From Rhabditophanes sp. KR3021 (Eukaryota > Nematoda > Chromadorea > Rhabditida > Alloionematidae), in the NCBI GenBank assembly GCA_963281155.1, contig CAUJLY010000003.1:2356001-2420000 (forward strand): a stretch of DNA of 64,000 nucleotides, in the 5' to 3' direction. The notes beneath the pieces were generated by a model that worked only from the letters and a program-made list of their open reading frames with translations, was not told the origin of the DNA and did not search any database. The stretch's first letter is position 1. Every line of letters begins with the position of its first letter. The translations under genes were made by a program, and so were the position numbers. Below, piece after piece: positions 22,901-34,000 of this stretch.

Positions 22901-25398
22901 GCCGAGGATGTTTCCCATTCGTGCTCTTCTGTTCCTTTCTCATTATTTGTCTCAGACATTACTTTTGATAAATGGGCCTTAGTTTGTTCTTCTAACCGCC
23001 TGATATCTTCAATTGTCAACCCAATCCATTCATCTTGCCATGTCCAAGCTTGTCTGTGAGCTCTGAAATAATTAAGAAATTAATAAAAATAAAAAGAACA
23101 GCTGGCAGTCAATAATAAATTACCTCGTCATAGTTTGTCTAATTAAGGTATGAATCCAACCTGAAATCGCAAATCAAATTAGTTATAAATCAATCAAAAG
23201 ACTGAATGTTAATTATTAAATGATTACTTATGTACGATTGTTTCTACATAAACTGTTTTGTTAATTAAATTTGATTACTATTTTAATGAAATAAAATGTT
23301 AATTAAGAAAAGGTTCAATTTTATTTTACCGACAAATTGGGTAGGTAATACTTGTTGGAACAATTTCATTATTTCTTTTCGTGGCAAATCTACTTGATCT
23401 ACACTTAAATGGTGAGTTCTATTTTTTGATACCACTTAATATTTTTATATGGTATTAGAATGTTTTATTTAATTATTAGTTTCGCCGCTTATTACTATTA
23501 ATGCCAATTACTCCTATTCATTATTTTAATCTATTTGTCTCGTTTAAATCAACAAATTCCTGAAGAGACAAGCTCCTGATGATGTAGATGCATCAAAAGC
23601 AAAGAAGCTAGTATAACCATTACAAATTAAGGAAGCGACACCCGCAACAAGAGCTCGTATTTAGGATAAATTAAATACAATCTACATATCCCAAAAGAAG
23701 CGATGGCAGATGGCTTGTGAATAATGAAAAACAATTTTGAAAAAATAAACTTTTTATTACTTTTTTGAACCAGCGTTTGTTGCTTACAAAAAGTCAGTAG
23801 AAAAGTTAAATTTAGCAGCTAAATATATCCATGATTATAGCCATTTACTAAAACAATATGTTTATTCATTCCTATTGCATCTATTGTTTTTAGAACAATT
23901 TTTTAAATTCGACATCACAAGAATATTTAGTGTCAGGAGAGATCTTCATTCTTGACAAATATTACGACTAATAAAATTGCTGAAATTGAATCCTTTATGT
24001 GGATTGTAGATGGATTTATTGGCAAGGAAGGAATTGATGGAGAGAAAAAGAAAAGATAAAAATAACTTTTGGCTGCCGTACTAGATATGTTTTCAAATGC
24101 AAGCCACCAACTTATCAAAGCAGTGAAAGACATGTTTACACAGCAGCAGTCAATGACCGAACTAATGAATTTGTTACAGACGGTCTCATTTGATATTGTA
24201 ATTCCTGATTTAACATAACATGTCCCTTCAACTCCTTTAAGAAAAACAGTCCCAACATTATGCCAACTTATGACTTCTGAAGATTGTAGTGTTCGAAATA
24301 ATGTAAATTTGAGATCACAAAAAATCTCACATGGATCTGAAAAAGCTGTGTGCATCAAATGCAGAAGGTTCTATGGCGAAGGATATCAAACAGAAAACTA
24401 CATTAAATACTCTTTTTAATAACATCTTTAAATTAAGTTATGTCTAATACCTTTTTAATAAAGTAATGGATATTTTGATTAGTGTCAATTACCTTCAACT
24501 CTGGTTTGCATCCCCCAATAACGAAACTCTACTGTGACTAATTTGTACGCACACATCAATTTTGTTTTCCCTTCTTTAATCCAATTAGCAGACAATGGGC
24601 CTCTTCCTGTTTTTTTGGAAACATACAAATTGGGGTCTTCTTCTTCGTGAAAGTCACTATGAGTAACAGGATCATTAACAAAGTCCATAACATCGACTAC
24701 CCTTGCTTTGAGATCTTCTTCGTTTAAATTGAAGACATTTTCCTGAACTCCACAATCATCAAAGTATTGTGTCTCAATGACAATTGACAATCTATCTAAA
24801 AAATGACAGCTATACTTAGTTTTGGTAACTGGATAAGCATTCCATGCTTCCTCCACCGCTTTGAGAGCATTTTTATTAGGAATAATTGATCGAATCCATG
24901 CTGGAATGCGTTCTTCAATGTGAAAAACTTTGTATGTGTATTGGCCAGAGATGTTGTCGTCATCTGTGTAGGGTTTATTTTCAATTATTTCAACACCACT
25001 ACCAGTTCCACTCTCTAGTCTTGACTTCTTCTATAACAAATAAGTGTTAATTTTTTTGTTAATTTTAATGTTAATTAGTATCACTTATTCAATTATTCTA
25101 ATGCACTCTAAATACTTTCCACACTACCAATCCGTTTATCTGTTAAACAATTCTATGGTGCATATGTGGGCAGTGGTAGAATTTGTATATGAATAATTAA
25201 AGAGCGTCATTAGGTCTTGTGATAAAAAACGAAGCATTTCTTCTATTTAAATATACATTTACTTATTTATATCTTTTCAGTAAATAAATGACGAAAGCCT
25301 AGATTGTACAAATGAATTACCTGAATCATATAGAGTTGTGCTATGCGATATTCATCAACCGTCATGGGCAAAATAACACGATACTCCTTAACCAGCAT
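19904..25398 (-). CDS. pitp-1: RdgB/PITPNM-type phosphatidylinositol transfer protein
   Basis: Transfers phosphatidylinositol and phosphatidic acid at ER-plasma membrane contacts during phospholipase C signalling. Exons (minus): 25398-25321, 25030-24493, 23160-23124, 23062-21165, 20417-20111, 19967-19904, giving 973 residues with all phases consistent. The N-terminal PITP domain (about 1-245) shows MLVKEYRVILPMTVDEYRIA, QLYMIQKKSRLESG, GQYTYKVFHIEERIPAWIRS, AWNAYPVTKTKY, KTGRGPLSANW, CAYKLVTVEFRYWGMQTRVE and HRQAWTWQDEW. An acidic SASDTFYDCPD near residue 275 resembles a FFAT motif for VAP binding. The DDHD region follows (LIFHSHVFSDAM, GDIYTVGDCLSGLLLYGIL, LFNLYYPLDPCAVRIEPV). The C-terminal LNS2 domain has FVIFSIDGALTQSVSITG, YITARPDMQQKVVATWM, STDPLRQK, AAYGSAKDVDVY and GADRIFSI. 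Introns 20418-21164 and 23161-24492 contain antisense relics. Confidence 0.95.
20669..21100 (+). pseudogene. Antisense intronic relic D: GIY-YIG domain 2 fragment
   Basis: Inside RdgB intron 20418-21164, antisense to the host. After a TTTTAG at about 20668 it reads KLTGDGKQKECGVYLMLKPF, then a stop, then in an adjacent frame FAYVGVTDSLNLIMAQHRYK. This is a standard GIY...YVG..R..H arrangement. Further on, IAENAEVILINAFRIHITN matches the E..LINA....TN C-half of GIY-YIG domains. Stops and frame changes show it is not functional. Confidence 0.6.
23560..24420 (+). pseudogene. Relic F: unidentified decayed ORF antisense in an RdgB intron
   Basis: Plus-strand coding-like sequence in several frames: KFLKRQAPDDVDASKAKKLV near 23560; LAAVLDMFSNASHQLIKAVK then DMFTQQQSMTELMNLLQTVS near 24075-24200; and a Cys pair (KAVCIKCRRFYGEGY) near 24350. 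It ends near a CTTTTTAATAA stretch like the 3' ends of the GIY-YIG relics. No GIY-YIG core is visible, so it may be an N-terminal part of that family or a different dispersed element. Confidence 0.35.
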
Positions 25399-26978
25399 AG
25401 TTGGAATTGATTTTCTTTATGCAGATAATATGTATATAGTTAATAGCAATATTTGGAGTTAATAATAAATAATAAGAGAATTATTTATATAAATAATGTG
25501 TTTGAATATAAACAACTATTTATAATACAATTAGATTTATTAATTGTTTCAAGAAAAACAATTTCATTATCATTTAATGTGTGATGATCTGACTTAATAT
25601 TTGTACATTTGACACATAACCAATCTGAAAACAAGCGCGGAATTTATACTATTTAAACTACTTAAACTACTTATACTATTTTGATAGAGAAATATATTAT
25701 AAAGGCAAGACTTAAATTTTCCTTTAACTTTCCGAACAACGAGGAACATAAATAAACAAATAGTTGCTCTAAAAAATGAATCAAACAGACATTGTTAAAT
25801 GAGTAAATTTAATCGTATAATCATGTACTTACTAAAGACATTCTTGTAATTTGAACTTAATTTGAAATTAACTTGGAATTAATTAGAGCTTAATTACCCA
25901 CTCAAGATATGAATTAAATACAACTAAATAAACGACAAATGTACTTTAAACAAGAAACTAACCACTTACGGCATAAATCAATGTTATTTTGATGTAAATA
26001 TACTTAAAAATATGCATGCTTTTGTGGAACACGTTTCGTGCCCATTAATATCATGTGTCTGTAACTTTTTTTACCAAAGAGATATTAAAATTATGCAGTT
26101 TGTTGTGAGTAATATTAATATATGTATTACATTATACTTTTGCTAAATGATATATAAAAAATGTAGTCAGCCAAAGCTGTCCTTAGTTTCCTCTTACAAA
26201 GAAGATTTTTGAAGCTTTAAATGGTAGCTGTGCGCAGAGAGTCTTACTTTGGTTCCATATATGTAGTTATACATTCCGTGTTAAATTTTTGTCCTAGATG
26301 TTACAACTTTCCAGCATTTATAATATTCACAGGCACTTGTATGCATGATAGTTGCCTTCTTTAAGTTTCTCACACTCTCTTTAAGCAATTCAAATACATG
26401 AGGAGGAAAAGCTATTATTATCTAAAATATCTTCCTAATAATCTTTTATTAATAAAGTTTTTTAATATTTAAGTTGCTTAGATTCCTCATTTCCAAAGAT
26501 GTAAAATAAAGCCTTAAATCGCGGACAAAAATGCTAGGATTAAATATTATAAAATAACATCATGCACATAAAATGAAATTAAGTTACAAATGCATGGTAA
26601 CAATGAATTATGGTAGTTGTGGGGAACTTTTTTATTGACCACTGAATTCATATTGTGGAATAAAAGTTTGCACAAAATAATTTAAAATAACCATGTGACA
26701 ATTGAAAGTACTATTTTTTGCATAAAATTGATGTATAATTGATACAAAGCTAAAATATTTATTCTTAATGACCATTTTTTGTCAATTTTTTATGAATGAA
26801 GTGCCATATATAAAACGAGCAGATGTTCAAAAATTTAATTCCTTTGATTAATTGTAAAATAAATCAGTTGAGAAGAATGCATATGTTTTTGATAAGGATA
26901 TAACTAAGTATAAATGATGGAAAGGGATATAAGTGATTGATAAAATATAAGAGCAATCAAAAGAATCACCAACTTCAT
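25399..26978. other. Intergenic region between the divergent RdgB and T-box genes
   Basis: About 1.6 kb of AT-rich sequence between two genes transcribed away from each other, presumably holding both promoters. No coding sequence, RNA gene or repeat could be supported. Confidence 0.5.
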
Positions 26979-27828
26979 ATGCTTATTATGAACACACTTA
27001 ATTTTTCTATCTCTAAAATATTGAGTGATGATGAAGGCAAAAATTGTAGATGCTTAAAGAAGAGTCAAATTGAGCTGGAAAATGGAGAATTGTGGAGGAA
27101 GTTTCATAGTCTCGGATTAGAGATGATAGTCACCAAATCCGGTAGGTAAGTTAAATCCTTATTAATCTAAAATTACACAATTCGTTGAACATAAAAAACA
27201 AAGTAATACTTCAATACATACTCTATTTATAACTTAATTTAACATGTTTCAGACGAATGTTTCCATTTTTAACAGTAAGTTTTGCTAAAGACATCTTATT
27301 AATACTAAACATTGTGAAGTTACGAATTAAAGGACTAGAGGCACGAATGAAATATTCTTTGAAAGTGGAATTTAACCTTGTAACATCAAAGAAGTATCGC
27401 TATTCTTTTCATCAAAGTAAATGGGTGAGTTGTGGTTCTGGGGACGAAACCAGTGGAAATAAAGTGTTTGTTCATCCAGATTCCCCTGCTTTAGGATCTT
27501 ATTGGATGCGACATGTTGTCTCATTTGAAAAGCTCAAACTGACAAACAATTTGTTTGATAGAAATGGACACATCGTTGTAAACTCAATGCAAAAATACAA
27601 TGTTGTTTTCAAGCTAATTACACACGACGAAATTGAAGTGTCAAAGAATTTTGTTTTTTGTGAGACCGAATTCATGGCAGTAACGGCATATCAGAACCAC
27701 CAGGTACCGATTATCATTAAATGTGGATAACTATTTTCGTTTAGATTACGCAGCTAAAAATACAAACCAATCCCTTCGCAAAGGGGTTTCGTGAAATTGA
27801 TAATGATTTATTATTACGCCATATTTAA
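26979..27828 (+). CDS. Minimal T-box transcription factor with an N-terminal eh1-like motif
   Basis: Sequence-specific nuclear DNA-binding factor. Exons 26979-27145, 27253-27274 (22-nt microexon), 27320-27703 and 27745-27828 give 218 residues in phase. An in-frame stop at 26934 confines the start to Met 26979 or Met 26988. The short leader contains FSISKILSDDE, a good eh1 (Groucho/TLE-binding) match. The T-box is complete: IELENGELWRKFHSLGLEMI, VTKSGRRMFPFLTLRIKGLE, KYRYSFHQSKWV, VFVHPDSPALGSYWMRHVVS, FEKLKLTNN, GHIVVNSMQKYN, FMAVTAYQNHQITQLKIQTN, PFAKGFRE. It stops about ten residues after the box, so it lacks any C-terminal activation or repression domain. The subfamily cannot be assigned by eye. 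Confidence 0.92.
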
Positions 27829-27911
27829 AAGTGTTTTAAAAGACTTCGTTATATTTGCAATAAATAATATGAGCTAACATAGACTGGTGTTGATAAAAGT
27901 ATAATTAGATG

Positions 27912-29247
27912 CTATATTTGAACCTTCCAACCAATTAGTTTTTTATCCCAGCCGCAAGTTACTAGATTGGTATGTAAGCCTGTTAAAATCCATGAAGCAC
28001 TACATACTATTCGTCGGTGGCATTTTCCATTAATCCTTGGTAATTGAGTAGTTCTTCTTTTAGCAATGTCGAATAATTTAATGTGTCGACAGTCCATTGG
28101 CATAGCAATAATTTTGGCCGATTCACAATATGATATTTTGTTTACAGGACTTTCGAGTCGAAGGTCGTGCAAAGCGTGTTTTAAATTTCGGGTATCGAAA
28201 ATCTTAACTGTTTTGTCTTCACTGGCGGAAATAATTTTATCATCAGAAGTAAATGTAACCGAAGTTACTGAATCATTATGTGCCATAACAACCGAGACAT
28301 TTCTAATAGTATCTCTTATGTCCCATAACCTAAAAGTAGAATCTTTGGAAGCGGTGATGATAAGACTGTGAGTCTTGTGAACATTGCAATAATTCAATTC
28401 TTCCTCATGGCCAGACAATGAATTTACGATAACTCCGGTATTCACATCATAAATGTTCGCCGTTCTATCCCAGGAAGCTGTAATAATCTGGTCGTTATTA
28501 GGAAACCAGACGGCAGAAACAACAGTGTTTGAATGGCCTTCTAACTTAATTAATGGTTTTACCACATGTTCAACTCTATTATCGTAATTATTTTCCCCCT
28601 CATCAGATTCACTAGCTTTGGCGATTTTTGCTTGCCAAATGTGCGCAGTTTTGTCACCGCTCGTTGTTAAAGCGGTAATTATTTCTGAGTTGGGATTATT
28701 TTCTTTAAAATTAATGGAGTTAACACTACCAGCATGACCCGTGTATTTAGCAAACGGACTTCCACTTTCGCTATACCATAGAATAGAGGTTCTATCGGCA
28801 GATGCCGAACCAATAATATTCACAGACAGGGAAGGAACATACATAGAGGAACAATCCCAAATCCCATCCTCGTGTCCTTTGATGGTTTGTGTATATCGAA
28901 CTTTATTGTTGTCTGTATCCTTCAATGAATTAGAAAATAATCCTGGTTGTCCAACTTTGAATGCCGTTTTTAATTTTTGTCCCATCTGTGATGGACCTAA
29001 TAATGGAATGCTAAGTATATTAATAAATGTATTTACCTTTTTTTGAAATGTTGAAAAGAGGAGGAATTTGATGTTTGACGGCATAATTACTTGGTTTAAT
29101 AGAAACAGATTTGTCTCCTGAAATATTTTCAAGCTTTTCCCTGAGTTCAATATTTTCGGTATAGAGAAAGTCAAATTCTTTTTCAATAGCTGCAAACAAG
29201 TTAAATAATGAACTTTTATATCTTGGGATAGACGATTCAGCTTCCAT
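27912..29247 (-). CDS. wdr37: WD-repeat protein 37 (WDR37)
   Basis: Scaffold WD40 protein; in vertebrates it partners PACS1/PACS2. Exons (minus) 29247-29037 and 28996-27912 (40-nt intron) give 431 residues. The N-terminal coiled coil SSLFNLFAAIEKEFDFLYTE and NIELREKL matches human WDR37. The WD40 repeats follow with family phrases: IKGHEDGIWDCS, SASADRTSILWYSESGSPFA, YTGHAGSVNSINF, TTSGDKTAHIWQ, TASWDRTANIYDVNTGVIVN, SLSGHEEELNYCNVH, TASKDSTFRLWDIRD, SASEDKTVKIFDTRN, AMPMDCRHIKLFDIAKRRT and the terminal TCGWDKKLIGW. The gene converges on the T-box gene with about 80 nt between stop codons. Confidence 0.94.
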
Positions 29248-31097
29248 ATTTATGCGTAACTTATTAAAATTAATCTTTTGTTTACAAATAAGGATGCTTA
29301 TCTAATCAAAACAACGTTATTCCACACTAACAAGTAAATAAAGTGACGGCATCGCGATAAGATATGCAGTGAGATTTTTGTTATGTTGAAATTAGTTTAT
29401 GATGCAAATATTTTACATGATCATTGTAAAATTGTGGCGGAGAAATAACACGTGAAATAATGACTGATTATAAAAAGTTATATTAAATGAAACATTTAGT
29501 TTACAGCACGATACGATTTGTTAGAGTAAAAAAGGAAAGAAATTTACTATCCCTTATTGGTGTCTAAATAGACTAATTCGGACATAACTAGGAGTTTAAA
29601 AACAATTTTATTAACTTCAAACATTTCCGAATTATTTGAAAATTGAATGCAACTGTTTAATGTATCCAAATTGATGAAATCCAGAAGCTCTTGAGGTCAT
29701 CAAATGAGCTAACAATAAACATGTCTTAGTTACTGGATAAGTACGGGTTCAATAAATTATTTTCTTAAATAGTTCATAAATACTTATTTACCCTTTCCTT
29801 CTTGCATCTGACTTATTAAGAGAAGGATATTTGGTTGTTAGTAATTTTATCAAATAATTTGTGATGGCATTAGATTAATATTTCATAACAAATATTTTCA
29901 ATATTGTAATAGATGCAAAGTCTTGCTAATTTATTTTTATTTATCAAGTTGCTTTTTTAACTATCAGTCCTATTTTGTATCAATTTTTGAATGCCTCAAT
30001 TTATGGGTATTTAATGGAGAAAATATTCACATTCAATTTGTTTCGAAAAGTGTTTCTAATAACCAAGTAATAACTACTTAATTATATTAAAAAAGTTAAT
30101 GATTCAGAATATGTGAAATCATGGAAAAAGAAACTTTTAAAGAGAACTTATTTTTAGAAAAATACTAAATGAAATTTTCTATAAATTGTGATTTAAATTA
30201 GCTTTTAATGTGTTTTTTAAAAGCAACATTTTGGTGAAAATAATGCATATATAATTTTTAATAAAATAAAAAAATTGTTAAAAATTCATTTGAAAATTGA
30301 CCCAAAAAGTTAATGCGACCCAAATGTTCCAACTCGAATCGAGCTGGGAATGAGTTTAAACTTTTAGCTAGGTCCGAATTAATATATTTCAGAATTAAAA
30401 AAGAGTACTAAATTTGATTGCCGTATTTTTAGCACCGTGTACACGATTGACAGAGTATTGAATAGACTGTAGAAAATATTAGCTTCATGTTATCTGATAT
30501 AAAATGAATTTGCCGTAAACTTAACGACCTGAATCTTTATTTACGATTTGAACGGGCAAAAACGTTTCTTTGAATTTTTAATTATTGTTTTCAGAAAGTA
30601 TAAAGACCTGCAAGATATGTATTCTTTTTTTGCTATAAATAATTGTGCCTCAGTGAAATTATAGTATTAAGTATCAGCTTTTAATTTTTATTTTGTTTAA
30701 CATAAATTGGAATACATGGTTGTGACAATCTTGATGTAATAGAATTTTAAAACATCTCTTGATAAACTTAAATAGCATTTTGTTTACAATCTTAGATTAG
30801 ACAGAATGTGAGAGTTTAAATTGATTGCAGTACCATCAATTGTTCCATATCAAAGCGAATTTATAAGCAAGCCAAAAAGGAAGCGGCAGAGACTTTCAAA
30901 TACAAATATAAAATTCAATAGTATGCCTAGACCAATATTACTTTATTGAATGACGCAATATACATACATCTTGCAAGTAACAAAAAACGTTGTCACAATA
31001 TATGGTTAATTCTTTTGTATGATTAAAATAATCTTTATTTATTTCAGTTTTTTGACTCGCAACTTCCGGCCTATTTTTATGGTGAATTTTTAGAAAA
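29248..31097. other. Intergenic region upstream of unc-79 and WDR37
   Basis: About 1.85 kb of very AT-rich DNA between divergent genes. A T-rich tract ending in TTTCAG at 31044-31049, about 50 nt before the unc-79 ATG, could be a cis or trans splice acceptor. Nothing else is supportable. Confidence 0.5.
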
Positions 31098-34000
31098 ATG
31101 TCAACTACAAGAGCTGCTACATGTAAGTCTAAATTACAAAAATATTAAACGCTATCAAAACACACCAAATAACCATCACATTTTTACAAACAATTCTTAA
31201 AAACAATATCCAGAGGCGTTTTCATTCAATTTTAGATTAATTTTAACCAAATTGTGCCTCGATTCTTTAGCTTAAAAAGAAAATTACTTTTAATAATAGA
31301 TAGCACCAAATATTCCCCATATATTATGGCAAAAAATATTCAAAGAATACTATTTCATCTTTATTGAGACATCGTTATCTTCTAAAACAATAAAAATTGA
31401 ACTAAAATAAAGTAATATGAACTGAATTATACTAAAATTAACTAAATTGGACTTTATAAAACTGTTTATATTATTCTACACAAAACTATTTTATTAAAGC
31501 TAAAATACTTTAATTACCCTCAACTTAGTTTTTTAATGAAGAGAACCAAAATATGTTATTTCCTTAACTTCCTAACTAAAAGACAAAAAGAAACAAACAG
31601 TTGACTCTAGAATAATCTTGTCCTTTTTGGTCTTCATTTTTCTCATTCTTTCACGCCCATTTATGCCTTTCTATTTACACTTAGATCATCATTTACGTTA
31701 AAACTTGATATTTGAAACTTTTACGTTTGGTCTTAGTTTATTTGTTTTCCTTTTATTTACATAAACCACTTAACGTATAACTTAGCTACTTTTATATTAA
31801 ACTATTTTATTAAAGGCAGCAAAAACTACCCATGGCTTATCTTTTAAAATATTACACATGTAAAGTCTTAGACCAATTGGCTAAATGAATAATTTGAACT
31901 TTTTAGTTTCTGCCAAAATCAAAACTCTCAGTGAATTCCACACACGAATATCATCCAACCAACAAATTCCTAGCAATGCTGAAGTCATCACAACGTTGCG
32001 TTATTTTCAGCAAACATTAATTAGGTATGTAAATTGAATGAAACCAAATTAACAAACTATTTTGTAGTTTCTTAAAAGACGTTCCAAAGGAAAAATATTA
32101 TATTTTAAAGAAGTATGCCTCTGACATCAGTAGACAGTCAGTCTTTCCGAATTTAAACTATTCCGGTCTTTTTTATGGACTTATCAATTTATTGGATGTA
32201 TTTACTCAAATCCCTTCCGGCCACCAAGGTAAATTTTTTCACAAAATATTTCGGATAATTAAAAAGCAGCGGGTAAACTAATTTTTTGACATGACTGCTC
32301 CATTAGCGCAGTTGGTTAGCGCGTGGTACTTATAAGTTAACTAGGGAATGCCAAGGTCACCAGTTCGAGCCTGGTATGGAGCAAACTTTTTGCTCTGTAA
32401 ATTAAAGATTTAAAATAAATAAAAGATAAAATAATAAATACTTTTTAGCCATCGGAGAAGCAATCCTCGATGTTTTTAGGCCATTATATTTATTTTTGGA
32501 GAGAGAGAATCTTGATCAATTACCATACGCTATTAGTTCCCAATTAGGAGTGTTTCCGGATGAGTTGGCCAAAAAACTAATGCATGTGTTATGCGATTGC
32601 ATAATGCCGTATCTTTTGACAGATGATGGTGCTGGAGAACCGAATGTTCCTATCCTTTTATTAATGGTCTTGCAATATAATAAAAACCGCTCTTTGCACA
32701 CAATGGCGCTCGAGTCATTAATGCGCCTCAAAAGTAATATATATGCAGATGTTATCAGCGTAATTGCCAAAGGCTCATCTGAGTCGAGGATAACGGCCGC
32801 AAATTTACTTTTTCATTATTGGCCTATAAATAACCCTACCATCCTTCACAGAAAACAAATTCAATATAGAGTTCAGGCCTGGAGTCCCGTTAAATGCCAA
32901 AATCTAAATTGCTCCGATAAGGCTCCAAGTATTAAGGTTTGTTACAATCCCACGGTGTCTGCTAAGTATGGAGATTTGTCGCCTCCAATTTTTTTATGCA
33001 AATCATGTGCTTCTGATATACAAACGGATGTGCCTATGAAATTTATTCAACAACCCATGCCTGCTGCTAATACCACTATTTGTCAAAATAAAGGATGTGA
33101 GTCATCAAATCGGATGGCAGTCGGAACTTGCTTTGATGAGGATTGCATTAGATCGCACTCCTTTGTGCCTCTCAGACTATGCCAAGAATGCATTACTTGT
33201 CTGCATGAGAACCAGCAAAAAACTCATAAGAAGCACACCAGTATCACAAATATTTGGGGTTCTGACTATGAATTTATAATGATAGAGGCGATTGTAAAGC
33301 TTTTGAAAGAAACATCTTATCAGTTGGAGTCAACTGAAGGTGATGTAAAGAGACCAAAATGGCTGAGACAACTCGAAGCAGGTCAAACTATTGGAACGGA
33401 TGTTGACACAATGAGCGATGAGAGGAAAATGTTGAGTCGATTTGGAATCTGGATAATGGCTGCATTGTGTCCTCCAACAAAAGAAGCTTCCAAGGAATCA
33501 GTTGGTTATATCCTAGCAATGCTTTTCCAATGGTTTACTACAACGGCATTGCTACCAAACGACTCAATGGGCTCCCAATTGGAACAATTAAAAGTTGATT
33601 TTGTGTCGGATTGGGTACATATGGCAATAACACACCATTACGATGTTTTTATCCAAATTTTAAGTCCCATCTTGCCAGAGTATGGTAAGGTAGGGGGTGC
33701 ATGGGATAAGATGTGTAACAAGAAGGAACAAATGAAAGAAGGGCTTTCAAAGTTATTAGCGCTAATGCCTTACGACATTATAAATCTTGAGTCTTGGAAT
33801 ACACTAATGCCATTATGGCTGCAAGCAATTTCACAAGAAATTGGTGATGAGGATATTAATGACTTAAAAGTGCTTCTCTGCAAAATTTTTGAGCCAGATC
33901 TTTGTCCTCTTCCATTTGAAATCGAAAAAGTTTATGGCTTTATATCTAGCAGACTGGCTCACGGCGATAAAGACGACATTTTAAATGCTCTACAATGGGT

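Noticed and set aside
23933..24358. 141-codon minus-strand ORF inside the RdgB intron
   Set aside because: The plus-strand frames of the same DNA look more protein-like (relic F), and the minus-strand frame cannot be joined to the RdgB exons.
28066..29046. Plus-strand ORFs opposite WDR37
   Set aside because: Shadows of the WD40 coding exon.
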